From Pseudochelatococcus contaminans (GTDB lineage: Bacteria > Pseudomonadota > Alphaproteobacteria > Rhizobiales > Beijerinckiaceae): a DNA stretch of 64,000 bases. Position 1 is the stretch's first letter. Every line of letters starts with the position of its first letter. Positions 34,930-45,558 of this stretch are shown here, piece after piece. A program made the position numbers and the translations under genes. A model generated the notes under the pieces. The model saw only the letters and a program-made list of their open reading frames with translations. It searched no databases and was not told the origin of the DNA. The DNA is taken from NCBI RefSeq assembly GCF_014195635.1, contig NZ_JACICC010000002.1, positions 124,001 through 188,000 on the forward strand, in the 5' to 3' direction.

Positions 34930-37692
34930 TCAGGTAAATCTGCCGTGGCAATGCTTGTATTTGCGGCCAGAGCCACACGGGCACAGATCGTTGCGACCCA
35001 CCTTGTCCCATTGCTGCGGGTCAGCTGCGAACTGGGCGGGCGGCAGCGGCGCGGTGTTTTCCTGGGCCTGCTGCGGCTGCGCTGTCACTGCGTCTGGCTG
35101 CTGTGCCTCTTCATCCGTCGGCGGACGCAGCATGATCTCGACACGAGATACCTGCCGCGTGACCTGGCTGCGCAGCTCATTGATCAGACCATTGAACAGC
35201 TGAAATGCCTCGGCCTTGTATTCGTTCAGCGGATCGCGCTGTGCAAGGCCGCGCCACCCGATGACCTGACGCAGATGGTCCAGAGTGACCAGATGCTCGC
35301 GCCACAGATGGTCGAGCGATTGCAGCAAAATCTGCTTCTCGACATAGGTGGACAGTTCCGGCGTATTACGCTCGACACGCTGGGCATAGGCTTCGTCGGC
35401 GGCTGTGCGGATACGCTCACGCACTTCCTCGTCAGCAATGCCATCTTCCTTGAGCCAATCGACAATTGGCAGATCGAGATTGAGCAATTCGCGCACGTCA
35501 GCGGCCAGCGCTTCGCCGTCCCACTGCTCAGGATATGCATCCGGCGGAATGTGGCGGTGGACGATATCGTCGACGACACCGTGGCGCATCTCGTCGACTT
35601 CCTCGCGCACCGACTCGCGGGACATGAAGTCGCGGCGCTGCTCGAAGACGACCTTGCGCTGGTCGTTCATGACGTTATCGTACTTGAGGATATTCTTGCG
35701 GATATCGAAGTTGCGCGCTTCGACCTTGCCCTGCGCCTTCTCGATAGCCTTGTTGATCCAAGAATGGACGATGGCCTCATCTTCCTTCAGCCCAAGCCGG
35801 ACCAGCATGCTGTCCATGCGCTCGGAGCCGAAGATGCGCATCAGGTCATCTTGCAGCGACAGATAGAATTTGGATCGACCGGGATCACCCTGACGGCCGG
35901 ATCGACCGCGAAGCTGGTTGTCGATACGCCGGCTCTCATGACGCTCCGTGCCGACGACATAAAGGCCGCCAGCCCCCTTCGCGCGCTCCTTGAAAGCAGC
36001 GATCTCATCCCGAATGGCCTGTTCGGCCGCCGCACGCGCGGGATCCACGACATCGCCTTCCGGCTCCGGGCCAAGTTCGTGCAGGATGCGCATGTCGGCG
36101 TTGCCGCCAAGCTGGATGTCCGTACCACGACCCGCCATGTTGGTGGCAATGGTAATCGCCCCCGGCACACCGGCCTGCGCCACGATGAAGGCTTCCTGCT
36201 CGTGGAACCGCGCGTTCAGCACGGCGAAGTGCTTGCTCGCCTTGCCGGCGCGTGCAGCTTCGAACACAGGCGCAAGCGCATTGGGCGCGCTGAAGTCGAT
36301 ATGCCGGAAACCGTTCTGTGACAGATAAGCGCCCAGCTCTTCCGACTTCTCGATGGAGGTGGTGCCGACGAGAATTGGCTGGCCGTTGGCCGATGCCGCC
36401 TCGATCTCACGGGCAATTGCCTTGAGCTTTTCCTTCTCCGTCCGATAAACCTCATCATCCTCGTCAACACGACGAACCGGCAGATTGGTGGGAACCTCCA
36501 CCACATCGAGCTGATAGATATCGGCGAATTCGTCCGCCTCGGTGGCCGCGGTGCCCGTCATGCCTGCGAGCTTGTCGTAAAGGCGGAAGTAGTTCTGAAA
36601 CGTGATGGAGGCCAGCGTCTGGTTTTCAGGCTGCACCTGCACGTGTTCCTTGGCCTCCAGCGCCTGATGCAGGCCCTCGGAGTAGCGCCTGCCCTGCATC
36701 ATGCGGCCGGTGAACTCGTCGATGATGACGACTTCGCCGTTGCGCACGATATAATCCTTGTCGCGCTGGAACAGCGTGTGCGCCCGCAGCGCCTGATTGA
36801 CATGGTGCACGAGCGAGGCATTGACGGCGTCGTAGAGCCCGGCTCCGTCCTTGAGCAGACCGGCTTCGGCGAGAATTTCCTCGATGTGCTCGTTACCCTG
36901 CTCGGTCAGCGAGACGGCGCGCTGCTTCTCGTCGAGGTCGTAATCCTCGCGGGTCAGCTGCGGGATCAGCGCGTCGATGGTGTTGTAAAGCTCGGAGCGA
37001 TCGTCCAGCGGACCGGAAATGATCAACGGCGTACGCGCCTCGTCGACCAGGATGGAGTCGACCTCGTCGACGATGGCGAAGTTATGCCCGCGCTGCACCA
37101 TCTGCCCGAGGTCGTACTTCATGTTATCGCGCAGATAATCGAAGCCGTATTCGTTATTGGTGCCGTAAGTGATATCCGCCGCATAGGCTTCCCGGCGCTG
37201 GTCATCGTCCAGACCGTGACCGATGATGCCCACTGAGAGGCCGAGGAAGCGATAGACGCGCCCCATGATGCCGGCATCGCGGCTGGCAAGATAGTCGTTG
37301 ACGGTGACGACATGCACGCCCTTGCCCGCCAATGCGTTGAGATAGACCGGCAAAGTGCCGACCAGCGTCTTGCCCTCACCCGTGCGCATTTCGGCGATGG
37401 AGCCTTCGTGCAGCACCATGCCGCCGACGAGCTGCACATCGAAATGGCGCTGGCCGAGCACACGCTTGCCCGCCTCGCGGACGGTCGCGAACGCGGGAAC
37501 GAGCAGATCGTCGAGCGACTTGCCCTCGGCAACCTCGCGGCGGAAAGTATCCGTGCGTGCACGCAATTCGTCGTCGGAAAGGGCTGCGACTTCCTCCTCC
37601 AGCGCGTTGATAGCTGCCACGCGCGCCCGGTAGGTCTTCAGGCGGCGCTCGTTGGCCGAACCGAAGATTTTTTTCGCTATGCCGCCTAACAT
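34930..37692 (-). CDS. secA: preprotein translocase ATPase SecA
   Basis: Motor of the Sec pathway, driving preproteins through SecYEG. It has 920 residues, normal length. Walker A is [13 protein letters not shown], Walker [20 protein letters not shown], then the [13 protein letters not shown] linker, the second helicase core [14 protein letters not shown] and [17 protein letters not shown], and the C-terminal zinc-binding tail [14 protein letters not shown] that binds SecB and phospholipids. The ATG at 37692, after GGAAGG, gives the expected [12 protein letters not shown]; the frame is open to 38091 but the extension is not SecA-like. It is divergent from ppiC, typical of rhizobial genomes. 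Confidence 0.98.
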   Translation of the reverse strand: MLGGIAKKIFGSANERRLKTYRARVAAINALEEEVAALSDDELRARTDTFRREVAEGKSLDDLLVPAFATVREAGKRVLGQRHFDVQLVGGMVLHEGSIAEMRTGEGKTLVGTLPVYLNALAGKGVHVVTVNDYLASRDAGIMGRVYRFLGLSVGIIGHGLDDDQRREAYAADITYGTNNEYGFDYLRDNMKYDLGQMVQRGHNFAIVDEVDSILVDEARTPLIISGPLDDRSELYNTIDALIPQLTREDYDLDEKQRAVSLTEQGNEHIEEILAEAGLLKDGAGLYDAVNASLVHHVNQALRAHTLFQRDKDYIVRNGEVVIIDEFTGRMMQGRRYSEGLHQALEAKEHVQVQPENQTLASITFQNYFRLYDKLAGMTGTAATEADEFADIYQLDVVEVPTNLPVRRVDEDDEVYRTEKEKLKAIAREIEAASANGQPILVGTTSIEKSEELGAYLSQNGFRHIDFSAPNALAPVFEAARAGKASKHFAVLNARFHEQEAFIVAQAGVPGAITIATNMAGRGTDIQLGGNADMRILHELGPEPEGDVVDPARAAAEQAIRDEIAAFKERAKGAGGLYVVGTERHESRRIDNQLRGRSGRQGDPGRSKFYLSLQDDLMRIFGSERMDSMLVRLGLKEDEAIVHSWINKAIEKAQGKVEARNFDIRKNILKYDNVMNDQRKVVFEQRRDFMSRESVREEVDEMRHGVVDDIVHRHIPPDAYPEQWDGEALAADVRELLNLDLPIVDWLKEDGIADEEVRERIRTAADEAYAQRVERNTPELSTYVEKQILLQSLDHLWREHLVTLDHLRQVIGWRGLAQRDPLNEYKAEAFQLFNGLINELRSQVTRQVSRVEIMLRPPTDEEAQQPDAVTAQPQQAQENTAPLPPAQFAADPQQWDKVGRNDLCPCGSGRKYKHCHGRFT

Positions 37693-38105
37693 CGAAAGCC
37701 TTCCAGAACCAGAGTATGATATGCGCAACGCATTCCGCGCCGTGTACAGCGCACCCGACGCGCCAAACGGTTTAACTGTTGCCGCGCCCGCGGTCCAGAG
37801 CCGCGCCGCATCGAAACCATCTGAAACGACACATATATAAAGCAACATTCGATGCCTGCGCTCAAGCCCGCGGAAGCTTGTGCGCAAGCGAATGCACAGG
37901 AGCCAGATGGGCGTATCGCACGCCGCTGTCAACCACAGCCGGGGGACAATCCCGGTAAAACCGTTCAGGACTGTGTGCGAATATACGAATCTCCTTGCCA
38001 TCGGCGGCGGGTTACGCCACTCATTCATTGCTGCGGTGGCCCCGGCGGCTGCGGCAGCGAGCTTCACGTCGAGATCCGATTTCGTCATCACGTCTGGATT
38101 ATAGA
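37693..38105. promoter_or_regulatory. divergent promoter region between secA and ppiC
   Basis: About 410 bases with no gene. A TATATAA stretch near 37832 could serve as a -10 element for either direction, but spacing to -35-like hexamers is not convincing. No riboswitch or attenuator structure seen. Confidence 0.35.
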
Positions 38106-39035
38106 ATGACCGCGCGCCGTTTCCGTCTTTCTGCCCTCATTGCCATTTCGGCTCTGCCGCTGGTTGCGCTCGCTCATGGCGCGCAGGCCCAGCAGGCGCC
38201 GGCCGCTGCCCCCGCCGCGCAGGAAAGCGCGGAAGGCGAGAAGGTGCTCGCTCGTGTCAACGGCAAGCCGATAACGGAACGTGATCTCGAACTCGCGCTT
38301 GAGGAACTCAACGACCGCCTGCCCGCGCTGCCGGAATCCCAGAAGCGCGATTATGTCGTCGGCTACCTCATCGACATCCGCCTCGGCGCCGATGCCGCGG
38401 AAGCTGCCAAGCTGGCCGATACGCCTGAATTCGCCCGCCGCCTCGCCTATGCGCGCGACAAGGTGCTGGTGGACCAGTTCCTCGCCACCGCCGCGACCGA
38501 AGCCGCGACCGAAACAGAAATGCGCAAGCTCTATGATGAAACCATCAAGAGCCTGCAGCCCGAGGAAGAGGCACGCGCCCGCCACATCCTCGTCGCGGAC
38601 GAAGACACTGCCAAGAAGGTGGTCGAGCGTCTGAACAAGGGCGAGGATTTTGCCGTCATCGCCGCCGAGTTGTCGAAGGATCCCGGCTCCGCGAAGGAAG
38701 GCGGCGACCTTGGCTATTTCGCGCGTGACCGCATGGTGCCGGAATTCGCCGAAGCCGCGTTCAAACTGGAGCCAGGCAAGGTTTCCGCTCCGGTCAAGTC
38801 GCAGTTCGGCTGGCACGTCATCAAGCTTGAGGACAAGCGCCAGAAGCCCGTGCCCACGTTCGACGAGATCAAGGATCAGATCCGCACCTTCATCGTCCAG
38901 CGGGCGCAGCAGGATGCAGTACTCAAGCTGCGCGATCAGGCCAAGATCGAACGCCTCGACAAGCCTGCCGGCGAACCCGCAGCACAGGGCCAGAACGGCA
39001 CTGCTCCCGCAGCCAACGGCGCTGCACCGAAGTAA
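38106..39035 (+). CDS. periplasmic peptidyl-prolyl isomerase, PpiC/SurA-like parvulin
   Basis: Outer-membrane/periplasmic protein folding assistant, 309 residues. Signal peptide [20 protein letters not shown] followed by ALAHGAQAQ. The SurA-N-like region has [20 protein letters not shown], then the parvulin domain [40 protein letters not shown], and [11 protein letters not shown]. The tail is Ala/Gln/Pro-rich. The ATG at 38106 is the only one giving a signal peptide; the frame is open from 37995. Located next to secA, which exports its clients. Confidence 0.92.
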   Translation: MTARRFRLSALIAISALPLVALAHGAQAQQAPAAAPAAQESAEGEKVLARVNGKPITERDLELALEELNDRLPALPESQKRDYVVGYLIDIRLGADAAEAAKLADTPEFARRLAYARDKVLVDQFLATAATEAATETEMRKLYDETIKSLQPEEEARARHILVADEDTAKKVVERLNKGEDFAVIAAELSKDPGSAKEGGDLGYFARDRMVPEFAEAAFKLEPGKVSAPVKSQFGWHVIKLEDKRQKPVPTFDEIKDQIRTFIVQRAQQDAVLKLRDQAKIERLDKPAGEPAAQGQNGTAPAANGAAPK

Positions 39036-39053
39036 GCCCCTGCCACGGCTGAG

Positions 39054-39094
39054 GGGCACCCCCGGCTCGCTGCATCAGCATGCCGGGGTGGCCC
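39054..39094 (+). terminator. imperfect hairpin after ppiC
   Basis: GGGCACCCCCGGC pairs with GCCGGGGTGGCCC at 11 of 13 positions, 18 bases after the stop. There is no T run; possible terminator or attenuator. The gap up to argJ (39036-39276) contains nothing else recognised apart from a smaller GGGCGGT/ACCGCCC hairpin. Confidence 0.45.
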
Positions 39095-39276
39095 GGTGAG
39101 AAAGTGACGGGCGGTTTCCACCGCCCCGCGATACCAGATGGCGTTCCAGCAACTGGCCATGTGGTGGCGGTTATTATTTCGCGATGCCAGTATGCAGCGC
39201 GGCTTGATGCGGCGTGACTTGGTTTCGATGTTCGCCCGGCAGTTGCCTGTCCCCTGCCCCTGATGTGAAGTTCAGC

Positions 39277-40518
39277 ATGTCCACGAAGATCTCCCCTCTC
39301 GCACCCTCTGTCGTCCCAGATCTGCCGCCCGTGCCTGGCGTTCGCTTCGCCACTGCGGAGGCTGGTATCCGTTACAAGGGCCGCACGGACGTTCTGCTGG
39401 CTTTGCTCGATCCGGGCACGACAGTCGCGGGCGTGTTCACGCGCTCGCGCTGCCCTTCGGCGCCGGTGGACTGGTGCCGGGCCAATCTCGCGCACGGCAC
39501 AGCGCGGGCCCTTCTCGTCAACTCCGGCAATGCCAACGCCTTCACGGGCAAGAAGGGCCGCGAGTCGACCGCGTTGGCGGCGAAGCTGGCGGCGGAAGTT
39601 GCCGGAATCAGCGAGACGGAAGTGTTTCTGGCATCCACCGGCGTTATTGGCGAACCGCTGGACGCAAGCAAATTCGGGAATGTCCTGGCGGATTGCGCGG
39701 ACAAGGCGACGGACAGCGCATGGCTTGAGGCCGCGCGCGCCATCATGACCACGGACACCTTCCCCAAGCTGGCAACGCGTACCGCCACGATCGGTGGCGT
39801 GCAGGTGACGATCAACGGTTTTGCCAAGGGGGCGGGCATGATCGCGCCCGATATGGCGACCATGTTGTCCTTCGTCTTTACGGATGCGCCGCTGTCGGCA
39901 GCAGCGCTTCAGGGCCTGCTGTCGCGGGGCGTTCAGGGATCTTTCAACGCCGTCACCGTGGACAGCGACACGTCCACCTCCGACACCCTGCTGGCTTTCG
40001 CGACCGGCGCAGCAGCACAGCGCGGGGCTCCGGTCATCGAAGCTGCTGGTGACCGTCGGCTGTCCGGCTTCCGCAATGCCCTTAACAGCCTATTGGTGGA
40101 TCTGGCGCAGCAGGTGGCGCGTGACGGTGAGGGTGCGCGCAAGTTTATCACCGTCAAGGTTGAGGGCGCGGTCAGTGCCGCTTCGGCCAAGCGCGTGGCG
40201 CTGTCTATCGCCAACTCGCCGCTGGTCAAGACAGCCGTCGCCGGTGAGGACGCCAACTGGGGCCGCGTCGTGATGGCCGTGGGCAAGGCAGGTGAGCCTG
40301 CCGACCGGGACCGGCTTTCCATTTCCTTTGGCGACATCCGCGTAGCCCATGAGGGCGAACGGGCTGCCTCTTATGATGAGGAAGCTGTTTCCGCCTACAT
40401 GCGCGGCGACGAGGTCACCATCACGGCCGATCTGGGTCTCGGACGCGGGGCAGCGACCGTATGGACCTGCGACCTGACCAAGGAATACGTGGCGATCAAC
40501 GGCGACTACCGTTCATGA
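39277..40518 (+). CDS. argJ: bifunctional ornithine acetyltransferase / N-acetylglutamate synthase
   Basis: Arginine biosynthesis, transferring acetyl from N-acetylornithine to glutamate and also able to make N-acetylglutamate. It has 413 residues. The enzyme cleaves itself before a Thr nucleophile; the motif [13 protein letters not shown] puts it at Thr195 in ATML. Other family segments are [26 protein letters not shown] and [19 protein letters not shown]. The start at 39277 gives [15 protein letters not shown]. It overlaps mutT by 4 bases (ATGA), so translation is coupled. Confidence 0.96.
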   Translation: MSTKISPLAPSVVPDLPPVPGVRFATAEAGIRYKGRTDVLLALLDPGTTVAGVFTRSRCPSAPVDWCRANLAHGTARALLVNSGNANAFTGKKGRESTALAAKLAAEVAGISETEVFLASTGVIGEPLDASKFGNVLADCADKATDSAWLEAARAIMTTDTFPKLATRTATIGGVQVTINGFAKGAGMIAPDMATMLSFVFTDAPLSAAALQGLLSRGVQGSFNAVTVDSDTSTSDTLLAFATGAAAQRGAPVIEAAGDRRLSGFRNALNSLLVDLAQQVARDGEGARKFITVKVEGAVSAASAKRVALSIANSPLVKTAVAGEDANWGRVVMAVGKAGEPADRDRLSISFGDIRVAHEGERAASYDEEAVSAYMRGDEVTITADLGLGRGAATVWTCDLTKEYVAINGDYRS

Positions 40519-40940
40519 CCGACGCCGGATGCAAGCTGGTGCTGGTGGTGGCCTGCGCGCTGGTGAATGCCGATGGGCACATCCTGCTCGCCCAGCGCCC
40601 TGCCGGCAAGACGCTTGCCGGACTATGGGAGTTTCCCGGCGGCAAGCTGGAGCCTGGTGAGCGCCCTGAGGAATCGCTTGTCCGCGAGCTTGAGGAAGAA
40701 CTCGGCATTGCCGTAAAAGCGGAAGATCTGGTGCCGCTGACCTTCGCGAGCCATCCTTATGAAACGTTTCACCTGTTGATGCCGCTCTATGTCTGCCGGC
40801 ATTGGCAGGGAACGCTCGCACCGCGCGAGGGGCAGGAGTTGCAATGGGTCGCGCCGTCGAATCTGCGTGATTACCCGATGCCGCCTGCCGATGAGCCGTT
40901 GATTCCGTTTCTGACCAGTTTGCAGAGTCCGGCCGGTTAA
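40515..40940 (+). CDS. mutT: 8-oxo-dGTP diphosphatase MutT
   Basis: Sanitises oxidised nucleotides (8-oxo-dGTP to the monophosphate). It has 141 residues, a normal size for MutT. The Nudix box spans residues 42-65 ([20 protein letters not shown] then ELGI), matching GX5EX7REUXEEXGU. The N-terminus [20 protein letters not shown] is the expected first strand. It is translationally coupled to argJ, an arrangement seen in many alphaproteobacteria. It is followed by a convergent transglycosylase gene 14 bases away. Confidence 0.95.
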   Translation: MTDAGCKLVLVVACALVNADGHILLAQRPAGKTLAGLWEFPGGKLEPGERPEESLVRELEEELGIAVKAEDLVPLTFASHPYETFHLLMPLYVCRHWQGTLAPREGQELQWVAPSNLRDYPMPPADEPLIPFLTSLQSPAG

Positions 40941-40954
40941 ACCAGCGAACAGCG

Positions 40955-41740
40955 TTACTGCATAATCATGAGGTTGGCGGAGTTGACCTTGCCGGTGACC
41001 TCGCGCCAGCGCGCGTCGGCGGCTTTCCAGTTGAGGCGGCTTTTCTTGCCTGTTCTCCCCGCAACCCTGACACCTCCGCCCACGGGTGCACCGAAGGTTG
41101 CCTTGGGTACCTCTCCCGTCACGGTGTAGCCACGTACGGTAAGGCCGCGGCGGACCTTGATGCAATAATCGACGGAGAGGTGAGAAAATCGGGTTTCGCC
41201 ATGCCCGGCACGATACTTCATCACCGCCGTGCAGATGTCCTGACCCCCGAGCCGCCATGCTTGAGCCAGATAGGTCACGCCGTAGTGAATGTTGGTTTCC
41301 GGCACGGCAAGTTCGGCCAGCGTGCCGGAAAAGCCCAGCATGCGCGCAGTCGAGGGCAACACCTGCATCAGCCCGACCTCACCCACGCCGCCCACCGCGC
41401 CGCGATTATAGCTGCTTTCCACCTCGGTAACGGCGTCGGCCAGTTCGAAAGGCACGCCCAGAGCGGCAGCTTTCTCGCGCAATATCTTGCGATACGTATC
41501 CCGCCCCTGCGCACGAGACGACGGCGCCGCCTCCCCTGCGGATGAACTCGCCTCGGCGGGTTGTGGGACATCAGGCGCGGGGTTTTGCGCGCTTATGTCC
41601 GCAACGGCAGCCTGAGGCGTTTCGGGTGCTTTCGCTTCAGGCGCGGACACAACCGGATCAGCTTCGCCGGTTGCGGGCGCATTTTGCGCGGCAGCCGGCG
41701 ACAACAGCAATGATCCAATCACGGCGAGAAGAAATCGCAT
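40955..41740 (-). CDS. lytic transglycosylase, SLT domain
   Basis: Periplasmic enzyme that cleaves peptidoglycan to 1,6-anhydro products. It has 261 residues with a signal peptide (MRFLLAVIGSLLLSPAAAQ), a 60-residue Pro/Ala/Glu-rich linker, then the SLT domain. This has the catalytic glutamate Glu108 in TEVESSYNRGAVG, and GEVGLMQVLPSTARMLG and IHYGVTYLAQAWR. The C-terminus is Gly/Arg/Lys-rich and basic. It looks stand-alone and is convergent with mutT. Confidence 0.9.
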   Translation of the reverse strand: MRFLLAVIGSLLLSPAAAQNAPATGEADPVVSAPEAKAPETPQAAVADISAQNPAPDVPQPAEASSSAGEAAPSSRAQGRDTYRKILREKAAALGVPFELADAVTEVESSYNRGAVGGVGEVGLMQVLPSTARMLGFSGTLAELAVPETNIHYGVTYLAQAWRLGGQDICTAVMKYRAGHGETRFSHLSVDYCIKVRRGLTVRGYTVTGEVPKATFGAPVGGGVRVAGRTGKKSRLNWKAADARWREVTGKVNSANLMIMQ

Positions 41741-41871
41741 GGTTTGTCCAGGTTATAGACACCAATTGCCGGGCAGCAATCAGCCTTCCGGAAACAATAC
41801 CTGCGAGAGAATTATAATTCTCTTTCAAAAACGGCGCACGGCTTCAAGAGTTCGTCAGTGCGCCATTGATT

Positions 41872-42102
41872 TCATGCGAGGGTGCGGGCTTCTTCCGGCA
41901 GCATGATCGGGATACCGTCGCGGATGGGATAGGCAAGGCGGGCCTGCCGGCTGATCAGTTCCTGACGGTCCGCATCGTATTCGAGCGGGGCTTTGGTCAG
42001 TGGGCACACGAGCAATTCCAGCAGCTTGGGGTCGATGCCGATATGGCTGGCGCCTGCTCCCGCAGGGGATGCACCGGGGTTGGCTGCGTTGTGGTCACTC
42101 AT
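41872..42102 (-). CDS. Trm112-family protein
   Basis: A 76-residue protein with [20 protein letters not shown] and a second part [20 protein letters not shown], the conserved motifs of the Trm112/UPF0434 (YcaR) family. Eukaryotic Trm112 activates methyltransferases; bacterial members have no settled role. Only one Cys (LVCP) remains of the zinc-ribbon pattern. The ATG at 42102 has GGAG about 10 bases upstream. Confidence 0.85.
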   Translation of the reverse strand: MSDHNAANPGASPAGAGASHIGIDPKLLELLVCPLTKAPLEYDADRQELISRQARLAYPIRDGIPIMLPEEARTLA

Positions 42103-42271
42103 CCTGTCGTCTCCTGAAAAACCGTCACCCGCAGGAAGCCAGAAACCGGCGGGACAATCGGGTGACGATGACAAAGCAGCATCCTCCGCCCGCGTCAACA
42201 GGCAGATGAAATGGTCGGCGCCGTGCGCGTTATCACGCCGTGGTCACGCACGCCATTGCGCCAGCGCCTCA

Positions 42272-42940
42272 TCATTGCAGCGTCGAATCAGGCTCATCGC
42301 CGGAACGGGCCAGGTCGATCTCGGTGATCGCGATCAGCGTCTCAGCGCGCGTTCCAAGGTCCGGCGCTTCCAGCAGGGCCTGCTTTTCGCGCGAGCCGAA
42401 GGGCGACATCATGGACAGCGCATTCACGAGCGCCTCGTTCGACGCCTGCTCGATGGCCTTCCAGTCCACCCGCAAGTCGCGTGCATCGGCGAAACGACGC
42501 AGCACATCCAGCACGGACTGGCGATCGACCTTGTCCTCGCCCGCCCGCGCGGTGAAGTCGGCGCGGAACTCCTCGTAATCCACCCGGGCCTGCCGATAGG
42601 GCGTCAGCACCTGCAATTCCTCGGCGATCCGAAAGCGGGAAAGCCCGGTGAGCGACACCAGGTAGCGCCCGTCCTCCATCTCCACGAACTGCGTGATGCG
42701 CCCGGCACAGCCAACCTTGTAGAGCGGGACCACGGCATCCGACGCCTCGTCGATCTCCGCATCCGGCTGGACGATGCCGATCACCCGGTGCGCCCCGAGC
42801 ACATCATCGACCAGCGCGAGGTAGCGAGGCTCGAACACGTTGAGCGGCAATTGCCCGCGTGGCAGCAGCAGTGTTTCCGCCAAGGGGAACAGCGGCACTA
42901 CGCCGGGGCAATCGGCGACCGAGCGGTGAATAGCAATCAT
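42272..42940 (-). CDS. LON N-terminal substrate-binding domain protein
   Basis: A 222-residue stand-alone LON (ASCE-less) substrate-binding domain, like bacterial Lon-N proteins of unknown role. It shows VPLFPLAETLLLPRGQLPLN, VFEPRYLALVDDVL, and VGCAGRITQFVEMEDGRYLV with LTGLSRFRI, matching the LON domain beta barrel, then a helical C-terminus. There is no protease or ATPase domain. Between thioredoxin-like and Trm112-like genes, this is a common arrangement in Hyphomicrobiales. Confidence 0.9.
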   Translation of the reverse strand: MIAIHRSVADCPGVVPLFPLAETLLLPRGQLPLNVFEPRYLALVDDVLGAHRVIGIVQPDAEIDEASDAVVPLYKVGCAGRITQFVEMEDGRYLVSLTGLSRFRIAEELQVLTPYRQARVDYEEFRADFTARAGEDKVDRQSVLDVLRRFADARDLRVDWKAIEQASNEALVNALSMMSPFGSREKQALLEAPDLGTRAETLIAITEIDLARSGDEPDSTLQ

Positions 42941-43009
42941 GGCGTCCTCCTCGCATCATCCGGCAAACGGTCGCGCAAGATGAGACTCCGCGCCGGCAGG
43001 CCGGCCAGC

Positions 43010-43903
43010 TTACGCAAACAGAATCGATGAAAGCCGCTTGCGACCCAGAATAGAAGCCGGGTCCGTCGGCCCCCATGCCTCGAAAAGCTGAAGCAGTTGC
43101 TTGCGCGCCCCGTCATCGTTCCAGGCGCGATCGCGGCGCACGATATCAATGAGGTGCTTCAGCGCTTCCTCGCGACGATTGGCGGCATTGAGCGCCAAAG
43201 CGAGGTCAAAACGCACCTGATGGTCATCCGGGTTGGCGGCGAGGCGCTGTTCCAGCTCGTGGAAATCACCCAGGGTCTGTGCTTGCTCGGCCAGCTCCAG
43301 CGCCGCGCGCGCCGCTGCGATGTGCGTGTCCGACGCCTTGTCGGCAGGGGCCGATTCAAGGAAGCGCCGCGCGCCTTCGAGATCGTTCAGCTTCACATGC
43401 AACCGCACCAGCGCGCCGATGGCGCGGGTGTTGTCGGGAGACTGCGCCAACACAGCCGCGTAAATCTCCGCCGCGCCGCCGACGTCACCCGCCTCGGCCT
43501 TTGCATCCGCTTCATCAAGCAGAGCATCGACACCGCCGCCCAGCGGCCCCACCAGCCGTTCGATGAAGCCGCGAATCTGGCTTTCCGGCAGCGCGCCCAT
43601 GAAGCCGTCGACGGGCTGACCGTTCTGGAAGGCGATCACGGCGGGAATCGACTGAATGCCGAGTTGGCCCGGAATCTCGGGGTTCTCGTCGATGTTCAGT
43701 TTGACCAGCTTCACGCGCCCTTCCGCTTCGTTTACCGCCTTTTCGATAGCCGGCGCAAGCTGGCGGCAGGGACCGCACCACGGGGCCCAGAAATCGACCA
43801 GAACAGGCTGGCGCGCGGATTCGGCGATGACATCCTGGCGGAAACCCTGCGTCGTCGTGTCCTTGACAAGCGCATCGGATGCGGCATGCGTATCGGCTAC
43901 CAT
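43010..43903 (-). CDS. thioredoxin-TPR chaperedoxin (CnoX/YbbN-like)
   Basis: A 297-residue protein. The N-terminal thioredoxin domain (residues about 20-125) has an intact active site WCGPC (Cys43, Cys46) in FWAPWCGPCRQLAPAI and a cis-Pro loop IQSIPAVIAF. A TPR-like C-terminal half follows (VGGAAEIYAAVLAQSPDNTR, then REEALKHLIDIV). This is the CnoX/YbbN arrangement, protecting proteins from oxidation and handing them to chaperones. The start ATG at 43903 has GGGAG upstream. It is divergent from ubiK. Confidence 0.9.
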   Translation of the reverse strand: MVADTHAASDALVKDTTTQGFRQDVIAESARQPVLVDFWAPWCGPCRQLAPAIEKAVNEAEGRVKLVKLNIDENPEIPGQLGIQSIPAVIAFQNGQPVDGFMGALPESQIRGFIERLVGPLGGGVDALLDEADAKAEAGDVGGAAEIYAAVLAQSPDNTRAIGALVRLHVKLNDLEGARRFLESAPADKASDTHIAAARAALELAEQAQTLGDFHELEQRLAANPDDHQVRFDLALALNAANRREEALKHLIDIVRRDRAWNDDGARKQLLQLFEAWGPTDPASILGRKRLSSILFA

Positions 43904-44139
43904 ATATAACTCCCGTGAAGTTGACGACGCCCGGCGGACGAATGCTGTGCGACTGCGAATATGACGGAAAATGGGCTTTTCACCCGCGGATCGCAAGCGT
44001 AACCGGCCTTTTCGCGCCTTTTTCCAGCGAGAATGCTGGCGAAATGCTCCAGCGCTTCCGATATGGCAGCATGATGGATTTCTGTTATAGAGCAACTTCA
44101 GATTTCGTGACGGGCGCAAGCAAGCAGGGAGTTCAAGAC

Positions 44140-44466
44140 ATGACACAGACAAGCGGTCGGCTTTTCGACGACGTTGCGCGCCTGATCACCGATGCAGCCG
44201 GCCTCGCCGAAGGCGCACGGCGCGAGGTGGAAACGGCGGCGCGTGTGCAGGCCGAACGTGTGCTGCGCTCGCTCGATGTCGTCTCCCGCGAGGAGTTCGA
44301 GGCAGTGCGCGAGATGGCCATTGCCGCGCGCGACGAAAACGAGCGCCTGCTGGCGCGAATCACGGCTTTGGAAGCCATCGTCGCACCCGGCTCGGCAGAC
44401 AATTCGGCCTCCGACGAGGTGCGACATTCTGACGCAGAAGGCCCAACTGCCACCCCTTCTTCATAA
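44140..44466 (+). CDS. ubiK: UbiK-family accessory factor (BMFP)
   Basis: A 108-residue helical protein. UbiK is an accessory factor for ubiquinone biosynthesis in Proteobacteria, forming a trimeric coiled coil. Seen are SGRLFDDVARLITDAAGLAE with GARREVETAARVQAERVLRS, and the conserved VVSREEFEAVREMAIAARDE with NERLLARITALEA. The tail is low-complexity. AGGGAG precedes the ATG at 44140; the frame is open upstream from 43879. Confidence 0.9.
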   Translation: MTQTSGRLFDDVARLITDAAGLAEGARREVETAARVQAERVLRSLDVVSREEFEAVREMAIAARDENERLLARITALEAIVAPGSADNSASDEVRHSDAEGPTATPSS

Positions 44467-44998
44467 TACGCTGCCACGAACAGCGACGCGCTGTGGGGTG
44501 CAACATCCCGTAGCGACGAAGAAAATGCCCTCAAGCCACAGAAATCGTGGCCGGGGCGGCGGCGTGCTCCACCGCGCATCGTCAACGTGACAAGAGAATC
44601 ATATTGAGCGTCTTGATTGTACCTTTTTGCCAGCTTATTGTAATCGGTCATGCCAAAGACTGGTGTGGAAACCGGAACGAGGGCCATTGCCGCACGCATG
44701 CGAATCCCGGACGATGGAGACGCATTACAGGCAATGCACTTCGCTGGCAGCCGTTTCCACCACGGAAACGGCGGACCTTGGATGTACGACTGCGGCACGT
44801 CCTGCAAACAGGATCGGATGCACATGAGCAGATCAGGGTACAACCGGGAAGCGCCCTGGCAGAACAGGGTAGCAGGCGCAACTTCATCGTTTCGCGAATC
44901 ACGCCCTTTGGCAAGCCTACTGATCGCGCGGGCCATGCCGGCTTGCGCGTATCTTTTTTCCGGCCCCGGATGGGCCGAGAAACCGGAGAGGGATCGAT
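44467..44998. other. 532-base region without a recognised gene
   Basis: Lies between ubiK and ybjN. Open frames here on both strands look like chance reading and lack ribosome-binding sites; none resembles a family. The DNA from about 44590 to 44660 is moderately AT-rich. It may hold the ybjN promoter. Confidence 0.4.
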
Positions 44999-45505
44999 AT
45001 GACTCATCTCGACTTTGAAATCGTCCCCGAGCGGGACGAACATCCGCTGGATGTCGTCGAGCGCTATGCGTCCATGAACGACTGGACGTTCGACCGCGTG
45101 GACGACAACGAGATGTCGGTGTCCATCACCGGCGGGTGGGCCGATTATCATATCGCCTTCACCTGGATCGAGGACATGGAGACGCTCCACCTCGCCTGCG
45201 CCTTCGACCTCAAGGTGCAGGAGCGCCAGCGCTCCGAGATGCTGAAGCTGATCGCGCTCATCAACGAGCAGCTCTGGGTCGGCCATTTCGACCTGTGGAC
45301 GCGCGAGCATGTCGTCATGTTCCGCCACTCCCTGCTGCTCTCCGGCGGCATCGAGCCCACGCGCAACCAGTGCGAGATCATGCTGCAGGTCGCCATCGAC
45401 ACCTGCGAGCGTTACTATCAGGCCTTCCAGTTCGTGCTCTGGGCGGGCAAAACCGCCCAGGAGGCGCTCGAAAGCGTGCTGTTCGAGACCGAAGGCGAAG
45501 CCTGA
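44999..45505 (+). CDS. YbjN domain-containing protein
   Basis: A 168-residue cytoplasmic protein, beginning MTHLDFEIVPERDEHPLDVV. Family segments are ASMNDWTFDRVDDNEMSVSI, YHIAFTWIEDMETLHLACAF, KLIALINEQLWVGHFDLWT and HSLLLSGGIEPT. YbjN/type III secretion chaperone-fold proteins have a poorly defined role; in E. coli overproduction represses motility genes. It is followed by a 14-bp perfect inverted repeat and proC, a usual rhizobial arrangement. A GGAGAGGGA stretch precedes the ATG. Confidence 0.9.
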   Translation: MTHLDFEIVPERDEHPLDVVERYASMNDWTFDRVDDNEMSVSITGGWADYHIAFTWIEDMETLHLACAFDLKVQERQRSEMLKLIALINEQLWVGHFDLWTREHVVMFRHSLLLSGGIEPTRNQCEIMLQVAIDTCERYYQAFQFVLWAGKTAQEALESVLFETEGEA

Positions 45506-45513
45506 ACAAGCCA

Positions 45514-45554
45514 GAGCAGCATATGTTATGCTTTGATCAGAACATATGCTGCTC
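45514..45554 (+). terminator. perfect 14-bp inverted repeat after ybjN
   Basis: Arms GAGCAGCATATGTT and AACATATGCTGCTC with a 13-base loop, starting eight bases after the stop codon. There is no T run after the second arm, so it is either a processing hairpin or a weak terminator. Confidence 0.6.
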
Positions 45555-45558
45555 TCGA

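Noticed and set aside
34734..34937. Short frame with a strong ribosome-binding sequence between the AT-rich block and secA
   Set aside because: It reads through the secA terminator hairpin and has no hydrophobic or family-like segment; chance is more likely.
44650..45018. 122-codon frame before ybjN
   Set aside because: No ribosome-binding site and it overlaps the ybjN start out of frame; composition looks random.
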